Notes: generated by a model not told the origin, from the sequence alone. A DNA stretch of 64,000 nt from Chaunax sp. Z400 (GCA_037577475.1 CM075183.1:12054471-12118470), one strand, 5' to 3'; shown: positions 38,362-51,324, counted from the stretch's first letter. A program made the numbers and translations.

Positions 38362-39220
38362 TACTTTACCATGTCAGCCATTGTTCCCCTGCTCGTCATG
38401 TTGACCATCTTCTTATCTGCAAAAGTAGCTGCTTTAAATTAGCATGCTGCTAGCATTAGCAAGTTATACTGCATATCATCTGTTCTTGCACTGGATGAGT
38501 GATGGTGTGCAGATGGTGTGCACATTCTGACTATATGTGACTCTGCAGAGATTTTTGTGCCATTGTGTAAATATTTTGATTTTCATCGCGTTTGCTACAC
38601 ACAGTTTGTATTTGTACGCAAATAAACGTGTGTGTTTAACTCATTTCTCTCTTTTTTAGAATTTGGCTTATAAAAATGCGTTGTACTATGAAAATCCATG
38701 CAACGCATGCTTCTCAAACTTTAATTTCTTTCAGATCTCTTTCCTCGTCATCCTTTTTTAACAAATATTAATTGAAACAGTTTGTCTTTTTTCACATCAC
38801 AGCTTTGTCAAAGCATTTGTTGTATTCAAATAAACCTGTTTGCTTCTCAAAGTCACAAAACAGTCATTGCATCCGCACACATATTGAGTTCCAAACTCCA
38901 GGTTTCAAGTGATGGACGTGACTCTCTTCAAATACCCATCCACTGAATATTTCTTCAGTTTGCGTGTGGAGGTTGAGTATTACACCATCATGTCCTCCGT
39001 TATTGTTCCTCTTGTTTAGCTCTGAGCTTAGAGGCAAACATCATTTCCTCATACACAAACACACCCAGGCTCCTTAGACATCGTGCTCCTCCAAGAGGTT
39101 CCCACCTTTATTTTTTGCCAATGAGCCACATTCACTTATCTTATTGTGCATCTTGAACACTAATGTATTATTTTGCTCAGCCAATAAATGCTAAAGAAGC
39201 TTGATATTATAGAATAAAAG

Positions 39221-39290
39221 GAGCTGGGGATTGATTGCAGCACCGCCAACATGCCAATTATGCACTCTACAAGTGAGCAACATACCTTCC
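39221..39290 (-). pseudogene. Degenerate tRNA-Ala-like relic
   Basis: The minus strand keeps the tRNA layout (a TTGCTCACTTGTAGAG degenerate A box, an anticodon-arm-like segment with GGC, and a decayed B box in GCAATCAATCCCCAG), but several stem pairs are lost. It lies about 0.9 kb from the better preserved copy in the same orientation. Likely a dead tRNA or SINE copy. Confidence 0.5.
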
Positions 39291-40085
39291 ATCAAACTGC
39301 TATATGTTGCATGTTCAATATTGCAGATGGTTTCACCTCTTTCATGACAAAATAGCTGAAGATTTTCTTTTTTTTTTAAATTTAAAAAACTTTGAATACA
39401 TTTTCTATTACAATCTGCAAACCACATCCCACCAATGTGCTACCAAAACATTTAAAATGTTGCCCTGATGTTCTAATAATTGAAATAATAAGTGACACCA
39501 GCAAACCTCACTTTCAAATTTGATCTCCCTCCATTCATCTAAATGTTATGAATTAAACCAATAAGCCACATCTCTGTTAAAATGAGTGCTAGTTTTTTTC
39601 TCTATTTGAGCTAAAGGTAGAAGCAGTTGAAAAGCAGACTCGTATCTCGGACAGATAGTTCTTTCAGACTGACACCCCATCAGCAATTCTTGGATCAGTC
39701 TCAATAGAAAAAGATTATAGCCCATTATATCCCCCTAATCCTCTCCCTCTACTTGCAATCTCTCCTCCTTTACCTCTCTCTTTGTCGCCTCTCAAACTGT
39801 CCACAGCGCTTCCTCAGTGTTTTTTTTTTTTTCCCCTGCAGATATTTCTTTTCTTTCCCCCATCTGTCTGTCCAGGTTGTACGAGAGATAAGTGGCTCTA
39901 ACAAGGGACAGATGACAGTTGTTGTGGTGAAGACTAAAAGAATCCAGAGAGGCTGTTTGTGCTTATGTAACTGAGCACGCAATGTTTTTATGAACGCATT
40001 TACACTCCTGTGTGTGTGAGTCTGTGTGACCGAGTACAAAAGTGTTTGTAAATCAGTGATTATCTGTGTTTGCACATTTTCACTG

Positions 40086-40185
<100 letters not shown>

Positions 40186-40777
40186 CCTCACCGATGCAAT
40201 CATCCCACATCATTTTCACTTTTCTTTTAATCAGACTCAGCTGTACATGATCTGCCTTGTTCCATCAAAGCAGAACAGAGACGAGAGGACTTTTTCCCCC
40301 TCTTTTCTTCTCTTCTCTCGTAGCGTACTTAATTGCTCTCCCTTCCTCCTTCGCCTCCCTTTTCCCCCTTCTCGTATGTCTCTTTTATAGGAGGAGTGAG
40401 GAAAGAAATTGCCTGGTATGTTTTGTCTCCAACTGTCTCTCCTCCTGTGTACTTTTCAGATTCTCTTTGCAGTATCCCATTTCTTCTCTGCTCTTATCTT
40501 GTTCTCGCTTTATCTCTCTTGTATCGCTATAGATGTGTGATGTATTCACCCAGATTTATTGCTGTCTTCTGCCTCAGCCACTTGTAATTTATCTATGGGA
40601 AAGTCTGCTTAGATATCTAAGGGAGAGAGTCTGGTTAAATGTAGTTTTAATCTAAGAAGATTCTTCCATAGATTAATCAGAAGTTCAGTCAGTAAAACGC
40701 CACTCACATCCTTGTCTGTAACTGCAAACCTTTACAACTAAAAATACAAAGTTTTCACAGCCTAAAACAGGTGCTGT

Positions 40778-40829
40778 AGACACACCTTCCTACGCACTTG
40801 GAAACTGTGTCCAAACTTGACTGGTACTG
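40778..40829. mobile_element. Truncated copy of the CAGTACCAGTCAA-type MITE
   Basis: It contains the inner part and the right arm (TGTCCAAACTTGACTGGTAC) of the element at 29004-29079; the left terminal bases are gone. It lies in m1ap intron 3. Confidence 0.6.
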
Positions 40830-41056
40830 TATTTTGCCAAGGTTGCGTCATCAATCACTGTGCTCTTTGCAACTGCCACCTTGAATGTCAGTCTTTTTTG
40901 TTTTAAAAGTGTTTCCTCCTCCTCATTTGCCTCATTCAGAGCACTTCATGCATTGCAACACCCCGTACACAGTTGCACTTGGATGAGCAAACAGCCCACA
41001 AATCCATTTGGAGTCGCACGAATAACGACTCGCAAAATGTATGAGCCTTGGGAGAA

Positions 41057-41068
41057 GGATTATAATCC
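41057..41068. promoter_or_regulatory. Palindromic OTX/PITX-type homeodomain site
   Basis: GGATTATAATCC is two inverted TAATCC half-sites back to back, the form bound by K50 (bicoid/OTX-like) homeodomain dimers. It lies in an unusually non-repetitive stretch of m1ap intron 3 (about 40900-41160). Confidence 0.4.
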
Positions 41069-42580
41069 CCCCGGCCCACAGCCAAGAATTACAGAAACGG
41101 TAAACAAAGTCGTTCTGAATGCTCACAATGAGCCATATTTCTCGTATTACATTTAAATAATGATGTGAAACTTCACACACGCTCATTTGTTTTGATGATA
41201 TTCAATCATACATGATAATATACTCACTTCCATCTCGCCATGTGTTAAGCTTATCACAGTTATTATCCCTCCCAATGTAAAAGAAAACACACAAAAAAAA
41301 CAGCTAGCCACCTCCAGGTGTTTCGTTTGGGCAAATCAGTCTTTTTAATAGGAGAGCTCATGTGAGCTTATCAGAGAAACAGTGTCTGGGGTTTGTTTAA
41401 GATTCTTGAAAGTTACACACCCTTGCTACTTCTTCAGTATCCTCCCTCAATCAATCTAAAGATTTTAATAAGTTCAAGAAGTTTGGGATGTCACCATGAT
41501 GAATTGTGCTATATGTTATCCAGGCAGTAACTAGAGGCTGGTATTTGTGAATTTCTCAATACACCAGTCTTGTGTAGCTAACCCCCCAGTGCAAACTCAA
41601 CTCCTTTGGGATGTTAATAAACACCATCCCTACATTTTTGTGTAATTGATTCTGTGCAACAACAAAAAAAACGACCTTTCCGCCAGACGTTTCCTTTTCA
41701 GCTCCTGTTACTATACCACACACCTGCAGTCATTCAACCAGGGGTCCTTGTCTCCGTTACAGCCTTTTCCTCTCTGTCTCGTTCTGCCTCTTTTTCGTTC
41801 AGTTAATTTTCCATCGCAGTCAGCGAGTTGAAAGTGCAAGAGAGGGGTGCTCGAGAGGAAACCCCACCCAGACCTGCTGACACACACACAAGCGCACACA
41901 CACTCAACCGCAACTACTGCAAAACGTTCACACAGACAGAAAGTACGCTGCACACACAATCAGATCATTTGGCCATAAATTCAACAGCAAGAATGCCGCA
42001 GAGATACGGACAGAATCTGTTTCTGTTCAGGCTTATCGCTTTGTTTATTCATTTGTAAATATGGTTTAACATGAGCCGTGACGATGAACTTCAGGCGTGC
42101 ATGTTTTTCATCTCGCCACACACATGGTGCCAAGGTCAGGCTGTTCACGCCTCTCTGTGACGTTCACGGAGCAGCAGGTGGTCGTACAGATGGAGACAGG
42201 CATCACTCTTCACACCAGGATGTGGAACCTATTAGTCCCACACTGAGAGATGGCTGGTTGCTCTGCATCACGCACACACTTTCACACATAATATCTTTAT
42301 CCAACCCCTCCTAAAATCGTACCCGTCTGCTAATCTATTGCCATATTAACCTCTTTTTTATATTTTCTTTTTTACCGTTGAACTACTACTACAAACTCTG
42401 TTTGTCAAAAAGGTCGTGAGAAAACAGATTAACCCTGGCAGAAATATTCATAACAAAAACATTGTTTCATATTTGATAAATTGAAGTTCATACTTCAGTG
42501 TATGGGTGGGGTTTTCTTGTGTTTGCTATTTGCAGATACATTTTTGCAGTTTCCGTTTGTTTCAGCAATCCCTCTATTGC

Positions 42581-42639
<59 letters not shown>

Positions 42640-42640
42640 C
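42581..42640. repeat. (TTTC)n microsatellite
   Basis: About 14 TTTC units in m1ap intron 3. Confidence 0.97.
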
Positions 42641-43379
42641 TGGCTTTATCACCTCTCTCCAGCAAGAAAGGATTGGAGGTTGAAGAGTGTTTTAAGCCTC
42701 CTCCAGACACCCCCCCCCCTTTTACTTTAAGCTAAATATGTCAGTTTTGCATCTGCAAAGTGTATCTGTTAAGTGAAAGTAACAACCACAACATTACTAG
42801 GCTGGACTTTTTAACATTTCTGCATCACTTTTAACACGGCTTCAACAAGTCTAAATTGCACGTTGTCAGGTTAACATAGTGCAAGATTCAACCTAAAAAA
42901 GTAAGTCAGGCTAAGTCGTCCTGTCGGCACCTAAAGTGCTTCAGTAAACTGCACAGTCCTCCCTTCAGTACTGACCCTCAAAGATGCAACAAGACAAAGA
43001 AGCAACAGCCATGCTAGCAGCTCTGTTAAGTGCTGTACTGGAGGAACTGCTAACTTCAACATGCTAACATGCTCAGAATGACAATGCTAACATCCAGATT
43101 GTTAGCAGGTATAGTTTTTAGTCTCCATATTAGTTTTACATCTTAGCATGCGAATGTTTGCTAATTAGCATTGAAGTCTAAGAAGAAGGTGATTAGATTT
43201 TTAGATTAAACCATTTACACCACGATAAATTAGGGATTATTCAACCCAAATTTCATGTTATTCCATCCAATTCTTGTTGATTTATTTCAATCAGCAATGA
43301 AGAAGGTCATCAACAAACCAACATACCAATTTTGCTAGAGCCATTACATTAAATTGCATTACAGTAGGTACAGTGGTCA

Positions 43380-43640
43380 TCCACTCATCAGAAGGTTATC
43401 AGAAGCATCCCTGGCCCCTGCAGTCTACATGTCCAAGTGTCCTTGAGCAAGATACTGAACCCAAATGTTCTTCCAATGGCTCTTGTATCGGTGTGTGAGT
43501 GATTGTGTGAATGGTTATCGCTCCTGATGAGAAGGTGACATCTTGCATGGTAGCCTCTGCCACCATATATGAATGTGTGGTCAGTCAGACTAGACGGGTG
43601 TTATATAGTGTCAGTGCAGTCCATTCACCATTTAGTTGAT
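43380..43640. repeat. Common teleost interspersed repeat
   Basis: Contains CCTGCAGTCTACATGTCCAA, GTCCTTGAGCAAGATACTGA, CTCCTGATGAGAAGGT, GGTAGCCTCTGCCA and ends near CAGTCCATTCACCATTTA. This order is typical of a widespread fish repeat, probably a non-autonomous DNA element. Confidence 0.6.
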
Positions 43641-46600
43641 GTTTCCAGAGTGAATTACAGCAAGACCATTCAACCATGTTGATCAGACCCGAAAATTGGA
43701 AAATATGATGCAAGAACACGAACTTCATCAAACGCCTCATATGCTAAAAATTAATTCCTGTTCTTTTACTGCAGATGAAATCAACCTGCTAGGATTTCAA
43801 CATCATAACAAATCAGTAATTAAACTCCTCTAATTTGTTTGATTCCCCCAATGTGAGCTTATCAAGCACCAATAAGTCCAAACTGTGGAGTGGAATATCT
43901 ATAAAACATCAGTTCATATCCCATCCAGTCTCTGCTTTCTAAATTATCACTCTCTCAGTCTCTGTTTTCCTCTCATCTTCTCTGTAATGTAATACTCTCC
44001 TGCTTTATTCTCTTTATCTTCCTGACTCGCCAATTTGACTACTTCCTCCTCTATTTTCTTCTGATTTCCTCCCTCTTAGGTCACTCTTTTTCTCCAAACA
44101 CTGGTTGTAAGAGGGAAAAATACTGCTCCTAGTCTCTGTCTATCCTCCTGTCTTCTTTATCTGTATCGTTGCATACACAGATAGACTGTCCCTCTCATCT
44201 TGGCTTTCAAGCCATGTAAGGAAAATAAGGTCATTCTTCTCTTTTGAGAGGTTTGTTACTTGCTATCGCCTCTCCAATCTATCATCCCTACTCCCGTCTC
44301 CTCTCTGCACCCTCTTTTGTAGGTCCTTTGCCTCTTCCTTCTTTGGAATTCACATTTGCACGGTGGACTTTCTTGGCTTAAAGATGTTTAATGACGCTTA
44401 ACATCTCTTAAAAATGTCTCCTTTTGTTTTTCCAAAAGGGTGTCGGAGTCACCATGTGAGTGAGCTTTTGTCGATTCCTGGAAGGTTTTTTTGAGCTATA
44501 TTTGTTGTATTCAATTTAACTACAATCGGCTATTGTCGTTGTTACATCCTCAAATGAAGTATACTTCCTAAAACAGTAAATGTCCGTTATTTTATTTCCT
44601 ATTTCCGTCTTTGTAAACCTCTACTCTCTTTTTTTGTTTTCGCCTCTAGGACCTCTGCCTTCTGAGCTCTTCTCATCCTCTGTCCCCTTGACTTCAAAGG
44701 AGTCGTGGAGCCGCCATCCTCTCTGAGTCTTTGTGTCGCCCTCTTCCGTCTAACCCTCCCCCTTTTTACAGATTCTGCCTGAAACCAGGCACTTGATCTC
44801 CTTCCATCACTTTACTTCTCGCTATCTGCTGATCATGTAACACTAGAATACAATTTATTTTTGTTTTTATTTTTGCTAATTATTTTTCCAACAACTAAAT
44901 TTTACGTAGTTTCTTTAATAGTAGTTGGGTTACTTGATGTATCCTACGGGAGACTTCTTACTAGCAGCACAAATTAACAGCAACAGGTTTGGTTTTTTTT
45001 GTTGTTGTTCGAACATATTTTCATTTTGCATCCACTTTAACTGTGCAGAGTACCGGGAATGTAGCAACAAATCTGTCTTTGACCTTCTCTCTAGTATTTG
45101 TCACCAAAACTCTTCTTTCTGTCTCTTCTCTTGTTCTTCGTCCTCAGTGATGACAGTGCTGCTGTTGCTGACTCATCGTCTTGTCCTTTCAAGGGCCTGT
45201 CTGCCTTCATTGTCTCCATTACCCCACAGCTCATCAAAAGCCTGCAGGGCAATGAGGACGCACAGTCGCTCGTGTGTCGAGTGCCTGTGTTTCAGACCAG
45301 ATGGTCAATGTCCTATTTGTCATAGTCTCAAACTTAATCAATCAGAGTGTTTGCTGTCAGCATCGCACTGTGACTGAAATGTGGATGTCAGGGGGAAGTT
45401 CCAGAGAGACAGAAATTCATCAACTTCATCAATACACCCTCCATGTTTACAACGTTTGTGTCAGGAGATGCATTAGGTTGATATCACAGTGTTGTGTTTG
45501 TGTAATCTTATGGGGGATTTTCATGTCGAGCAATGCCTTTGTGAGACATAACCATAAGTAAGAAAGGCTTTATGGTAAAGGATCATTCTGGTTTAACTCA
45601 ATTTTTTTTTTTTTTTTTGCTTTTCGCTACTGGAGTAGCTAAAATTAATACACTGGTGAGAACATTTCTGTCAATAAATCTAATGGCCAAACCTACAAAA
45701 ATTGGATCCAGGTTGTAAAAGCTGCCTTTCCCTGTGTAAAATAATCTCTCTACTCCAACTGGACTCCAGACTCCAGTCTGCGGTTAGGTTTAAGCAACAA
45801 AAGCACTTAGTTTAACTTGATTTAAAAAAAAAAAAAAATACATATATTGTTTTTTTCCTGTTTTAATTGCCATCATGTTTCCCTTATAGACTATTTGCCC
45901 TATCAAATTAGTTGTAAATGAACATAATTTCTAAGAGACAGGCCAGTCAGAGTAGTTCTCATTACCATGATCTTGCAGGAATTAGACGGTGTGATTGCTA
46001 GAAGCTTTCGTCATTACAGAGCACAGTGTCCATTATCTGGTCATCTAAAATGAACGAGTGAAAACAGGGATGTAAGAGCAGTGCTCTGCTTCCTCCTCCG
46101 GTACTGCATTAGCTCCATGTGTCTCTAATTTCCCTACACAAGCTAATATTACATTTTTCAATGGATATGAGGGTGATGCACTCCCTAATGCACAGAGTGA
46201 GAGGAACCATTAGTGGCTGTAGGCCGTCAGGGGTGGGGTCAAAAGTCCGTAAAGGAAGTAGCGCATGGACGGGTCAGTTAGAAGAAGAAACAGAGAGAGA
46301 CAGTAAGAGACAACATCTGGAATCATAAATGAGTTTTCTGGACAGGAAGAAACTGGTCATTAGAGAGCGAGAGAGACGGTAATTCTGATGTAATTAGATG
46401 TTTATGTTTTCAGTACGTCTCCCTTTATCATCCCCCGCCATAACTAATAACGAATTTTGCACGTAACTTTGTGCACACCTCAGTCATGACATTAAGTGGT
46501 GCCTTTTGCTACTAAGGGCATATTGTCGTTTTTATTGTTAGGTTGGTTATTTTATATCCTCCAGGAGAAAACAGGCACTGATTGTGCTTAAAATAATTGC

Positions 46601-47536
46601 TTCACCAATCAAGAACTCTTTATAAAACGTATTTTGATATTTAATATTGCTCAGTGCTGCATTAAATACTACAAGATGGGAAAAAAATGTTTAAATAGTT
46701 TAGATTTTTACTGTAAAGCAGCATTTCAGTGACGGCACCCTTTAAGTATGCAAAATCTGTAGTCACCTCAGTCCAAATGTATTTAGAGATGTACACTCTG
46801 CATCCCTCTGATGGTCAATGCACACACACACAAACACATACACAAAAAGTGGTTCCGCTGAGTCATCTATTGACATCGTGACATGGGGAAAGGGGCGCGT
46901 GAGGCAAAGGCGGGTAATGATGTGCATGTTCATTTCATTCACAAAGATGACATGCTGGAGATGCGGCGACAAAATCCGCTGAATAGGCGAGAGGAAATTG
47001 TCTCCTGATTTGGCTGCAGATTGAGAGAAAACAGAGCAGGTTAAGCAAAGAATCGTGGAGAAATCGTGTCGGTAGAGGGAAGAATGATAATGCACATTGT
47101 AATTGTTTTTTAATCTTCCGTACCTACTTAATGAACTCGGCAAAGACTCAGAAGGAGAGACATCTGTTGGAGGATTTGGCCCGTGTAAACACATTCTTCA
47201 TGAAGCCAGATAAGCCTGCTGAGGAGGCACAGACGGAACCACACTGCTTCAACTCCCCGCTCTCACTGAACACACACTCTGGGGTTAACTGCTCTCATTA
47301 GACTGTTATTTATGCTGAGATGCAAAGCACCTCATGATACACACTCCATGGCCAAATTGCAAGCATGTCTGACAGTGCAGTCCATCATCCATCACCTCAC
47401 CATACCCATCCATCTCTCCCCCGTCTCATCTTCTCCTGTCCTCTCTCCTCCTTCTCTCCTGCTCTTTGGTCTCTGTGTAATTCCTTCCCTTCTTCGCCGT
47501 CTATACCGACTTGCATATTTCTTCCTCTCTACAATC

Positions 47537-47540
<4 letters not shown>

Positions 47541-47569
<29 letters not shown>
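47541..47569. repeat. (CT)n microsatellite
   Basis: CT run within a wider pyrimidine-rich stretch of m1ap intron 3. Confidence 0.93.
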
Positions 47570-47575
<6 letters not shown>

Positions 47576-48472
47576 CCTCTTTCCATTTCTACTCCCCAGA
47601 CAGACATTATCTGAGGGAATGGCCATTGATTTTCTTCAACCTGTTTTTCCTCCATCTCTGTAAATCTCTCGAGGACTTTTCTCTTATCTCTCTCCTTCCA
47701 CTGTTTCCGTAAAGGTGAGCACGCACCCCTTCTTTCTTTTCCTTGTCTATGTCTTTGTAAGGTGATGTCCATTTTTATTTATCTGTCTTTCTCTTTCTAA
47801 CTTCTCCGTCTAATATGTTATCCCTGTGGCCATTCTGCATCTGCCTCTGACATATGGAAGAGGCAATAGCATATTCTATCCTATGAATTTGAGGTTTTCT
47901 TTCCATTTTGCCCCTAAAAGATCCTGGCAGGGAGATGTTAAATACTTTGTCTTTTCTTCATCCGTTCATCTATGTTCTTTCTTGATTTCATGACTCCGTC
48001 TGTCAGCCCTCTCCTCCATCTGTACCCTTATTGGCACTTACAGTGCCTCCTGATCCTCTCCCTCTCCCATTGGTCCCATTAATAAGTGGAAAACAAGTAG
48101 AGAGGGCACTGTGTTCTTTACATTGTCTGTCTTCTTAGAAAAAAGTAGTTAAGCATCCAAAAATTGATCCCTACTTCCTCCCTTTAGGAAATCAATACCA
48201 GGCCTTCTCATCCAGTGAAGCTTAAGAAGGCTTTTGGTTAATTCAGAGACACTGAAGCATTCACATGTCTAAAAATGAAATATATTGAATTTTGCTTCCA
48301 TCTAGTGGTCATAGAGTTTAAAAAAAACTGCAACAATGTCCCTGCAGGCATCAATAAAGTATCTCTAATCTGAAAATAACATATTTGGCTTTACCTAAAT
48401 TCATTTCAAATTTTCGTTCAGCAGAGTTTGCCTTTAATCCAGATATTGATGCGCTTGTGTGTCCATCCTCAG

Positions 48473-48628
48473 ACTGTCTGATGTTGGGGACGGAGGTGGA
48501 CCTGCAGCGGGTGGAAAACAGTGTGTTTGCCATCGAGACGGTGTTGAAGGCGTGGCTTCAAGAGCAAGGAGGAGACAGAGAGCACCTGCATCTCCTGCTG
48601 CCCAGCCCCCTGGACAATCCCATTCCAG
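48473..48628 (+). CDS. m1ap: m1ap coding exon 4 (residues 211-263)
   Basis: The acceptor is TCCATCCTCAG at 48462-48472. The exon continues the open frame as CLMLGTEVDLQRVEN, then SVFAIETVLKAWLQEQGG and a DREHLHLLLPSPLDNPIP segment. Human M1AP has the equivalent LGTDIDLQ, a FKAWL motif and an EQIHLLLSS stretch followed by DNPM. It is entered in phase 1 and left in phase 1 through CCA G|gtacaa. No frame break or stop occurs across it. Confidence 0.93.
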
Positions 48629-48706
48629 GTACAACCTACCTTTCATACAGTAGATCTCCTCTATTTAATCAGCATGGGTGTGACTGGTTTCAACTCATAC
48701 CCATAG

Positions 48707-48760
48707 TGGCGACTTGTCCAGGGTGTACCCCACCTCGCACCCAAAGTCAGCTGGGATATA
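48707..48760. repeat. Short interspersed repeat fragment
   Basis: GACTTGTCCAGGGTGTACCC, then CACCTCGCACCC and CAGCTGGGAT match a repeat common in fish non-LTR elements. It lies in m1ap intron 4. Confidence 0.5.
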
Positions 48761-48802
48761 TATAGATAGATATATATAACCTATATATATATCTATATAT
48801 GT
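48760..48802. repeat. AT-rich palindromic repeat
   Basis: TATATATAGATAGATATATA and a facing TATATATCTATATATG arm can pair around a short ACC spacer. It lies in m1ap intron 4. Confidence 0.75.
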
Positions 48803-48916
48803 ACTATACAAACATACAGTTTACTTCTGCAAAGCTCATGATTATAGGTCAAATATAGACAGGGATGGCATTTTACATTAATACCTGATTTCTTACTTTA
48901 TTTGTCACCTGTGTAG

Positions 48917-49076
48917 TTTGTGTGAAGTGTGACATGCAGGAGCGTCTGATTAGCCCCGCCCTCATCCCCCTAAACCCCATCCTGGGCACGAAGACCGAGA
49001 GCATCCGGGACTTCCAGCCTGTCACCAAGGGATCAGCCAATCAGAGTCAACCGCCGCAGAGACTGAAAGCAATCAA
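48917..49076 (+). CDS. m1ap: m1ap coding exon 5 (residues 263-316)
   Basis: After the acceptor GTGTAG the frame reads VCVKCDMQERLISPALIP, which matches the MCLKCDLQERLL block of human M1AP, including a CxxC pair (Cys264 and Cys267). The second half (LNPILGTKTESIRDFQPVT, then NQSQPPQRLKAIK) is less conserved but ends in the family's LKxIK helix. The exon ends in phase 2 at AA|gtaaga, a strong donor. Intron 4 before it is only 288 bp and contains a short fish repeat and an AT palindrome. Confidence 0.92.
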
Positions 49077-50416
49077 GTAAGAGAATGAAGTTACATTTGC
49101 ATTATTTCCTTCCTTTCTCAACCAATCAGTTAAAAGTGACTCGAGGCCTTAAAATTCTAATAGGGCAGGAAATTCGTTGCATAGTGAGTAACATGAAGAA
49201 GAAAAGAATCAAGTTAATGTTGATATTTCCCAGCTTTTTCATGTGCTCCCACATTACATCATGCCACACAAATGATCAGCTGGCATTATTTCTGTTTCGG
49301 AAAATCTGTTGAATATCTACAGATAACATATATAACCAACAAAGAAAATCTTACCATAGTTGACAAGATGAATGTTTTCTCTGGACACACACAGTTTAAC
49401 CTTAAAAGGATTGTCTAGAAATGTCTGCCTATGTCTGCTGTCGCTATCTCTCCAGTCATATTCATGCTGCCTTGTTTTGCAGCTTGTAGCTATGCGTGTA
49501 CGACTATGTGTGTGCATGCTCCATCAGTATGTGTAATGCTGCATGTATTCGGTAAAACCCTTCCCGTCTATGAATGGCTTCATTCTGATAGCAGGGTGTA
49601 GTGGAATATTTCTTAGATGAAACTCTGCATCACATCAGAGTCTGCTTTGTTCTGCTGGAGGCATCAGCTCTGATGCTGCAAAACAATCTGGAACATCTAC
49701 AGTTGGGTAGGACACTTGTTTTCTTATATCAGAAACTGATGGGGCATGACCACAGTGGTAAAAAAACAAGGAAAGGCCATTTAACACAAGACACACAGGC
49801 CATAACAGTGACTACAATATATCATATTAATATATCACACCGAATAAAAGGCAGATACATTAAACCAAAAGGTTTTAAAGGCGTCTTGTATAGTATAATA
49901 GTGAGGAGACTGAACATCAAGAAATTATGTTGGATTCATTCATATTCAGTAAATATGATCCAATCTTATGTGACAGGTCCAGCTGAACCAGCTACATTAA
50001 ATCTGATCAATGGCAAATACAGCAAAGCAGAGAGACTGTACTAAATAGTTTTATATAATTAGTGACCGTCCATATACTGCTGGTTAATCAGCTGCAGACA
50101 ACTGGCTCAAACTGGTAAACAGCTTATTTACAAAATGAGTGTTGTACGCACACACACTTTACCCTCTGATGATAGCGAACAGACGGTCAATCCTAACCAA
50201 GCTGGAAAGTTATTTCCTTCTCCCTCTGTGTGTGTGTGTCTGTGTGTGTGTGTGTAAGTAAATGAAGCTGGAGGACGGTCACAGATGATGTCATTCTCTG
50301 CGTCTCTGCTCCTGATGATTTACTGTGTGTTTGCAGACAGACAGGGCTCGACTCGATATTTCAGGAGCTTAGAGGACACAGATGACATCTTCATTTTGTG
50401 TCTGCTAACCGAAGTG

Positions 50417-50427
50417 TCTGTGTGTGT

Positions 50428-50466
<39 letters not shown>
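50417..50466. repeat. (TG)n tract at the m1ap exon 6 acceptor
   Basis: TG run ending about 16 bases before the exon 6 acceptor; it replaces the usual long pyrimidine tract. Confidence 0.95.
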
Positions 50467-50468
<2 letters not shown>

Positions 50469-50482
50469 CGTCTGTGCTGCAG

Positions 50483-50624
50483 AACCCTGCATGCAGACGG
50501 AGTGTGTGAGAGTGTGTTGTACGGCCTGCCACTGGTGATCCGCCCCACCACCTGCTGGCAGCTGGACTGGGATGAAATGGAGACCAACCACATCTTGTTC
50601 CACGCTCTGTGCCACACACTCAAG
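50483..50624 (+). CDS. m1ap: m1ap coding exon 6 (residues 316-363)
   Basis: This is the best-conserved part of the protein. It contains DGVCESVLYGLPLVI, then RPTTCWQLDWDEMETN and HILFHALCHTLK, nearly the same as human CESLTYGLPF, RPTSCWQLDWDE and FHALCHSL. It enters in phase 2 (one base completes Lys316) and leaves in phase 0 at AAG|gtgtgt. Both splice sites sit in TG-rich sequence: a (TG)n tract ends about 16 bases before the acceptor AG (50481-50482), and the donor itself runs into a TG stretch. Skipping this 142-nt exon would shift the frame. Confidence 0.95.
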
Positions 50625-51260
50625 GTGTGTGAATGTGTGTGTTTGTTGTAAACTTGCAAATCTTTTAGTTCTCCTGGGAGTGTTTTTTTTCCACTCTATC
50701 TAAATGCACATTTATATACAGTATATATATGTCTGCATTATGTATGGCCTCTCCACATCAGCATCAATTGAGTTTTTCCAGTACACAATTTCTGTGTCAG
50801 TGGACACAAATTTTTATAGTTAGTTATAAAGTATTGCTTCATTTTTTGCTAATTTTATCTGCCTGGTCTGGTTTTATTTCTTTTGTAATCACTTTGTAAC
50901 ATTGTTAAAAAAGGTCCTTTGTAGATAAATGTATTATTATTATTATTATTGTTTTTGTTGTAGTAGTAGTAGTATAAAAAAATATTATGCAGGATTTAGG
51001 ATTTTTTTTAATAGCAGAACAGAAGTAGAAGAAAAATGTTTACTGTAAATTATGCAAATTATGCACCGCTTAAAACTAAATAATAACTATATTAGTTTAA
51101 TAAAGATCAAGTTTGTGTGATAACATGCTTTAGTCAGTCATTCTCTTCTTCCTTTTCTGCTCAGCTGGATCGACTCCCTGATTGACTCTCAATGTTTTCA
51201 GAGTCTTCCTTACGAATGATTGAAACTGGTTGATGTTAGATTTGTTTTTCACTCTCGCAG

Positions 51261-51324
51261 AGTCGTGATTGGTTCCTGCTGCTGCAGACGGAGCCCTCAC
51301 ACGGGCCGACAGCTGGAGGCCCAG
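51261..51324 (+). CDS. m1ap: m1ap coding exon 7 (residues 364-385)
   Basis: This is a very short exon (64 nt) after the acceptor CTCTCGCAG. It encodes SRDWFLLLQTEPSHGPTAGG followed by Pro, equivalent to the REWLLLAKGEPPG segment of human M1AP. It ends in phase 1 (CCA G) at gtctgt, a moderate donor. The downstream intron is only 126 bp and mostly TG repeat. Confidence 0.88.

Noticed and set aside
44925..45377. 150-codon open frame in m1ap intron 3
   Set aside because: Low-complexity Ser/Cys/Phe-rich translation from pyrimidine-rich DNA, no homology recognised.
49601..50044. 147-codon open frame in m1ap intron 5, plus strand
   Set aside because: No recognised domain, AT-rich codon use, no splice or promoter context of its own; most likely chance.
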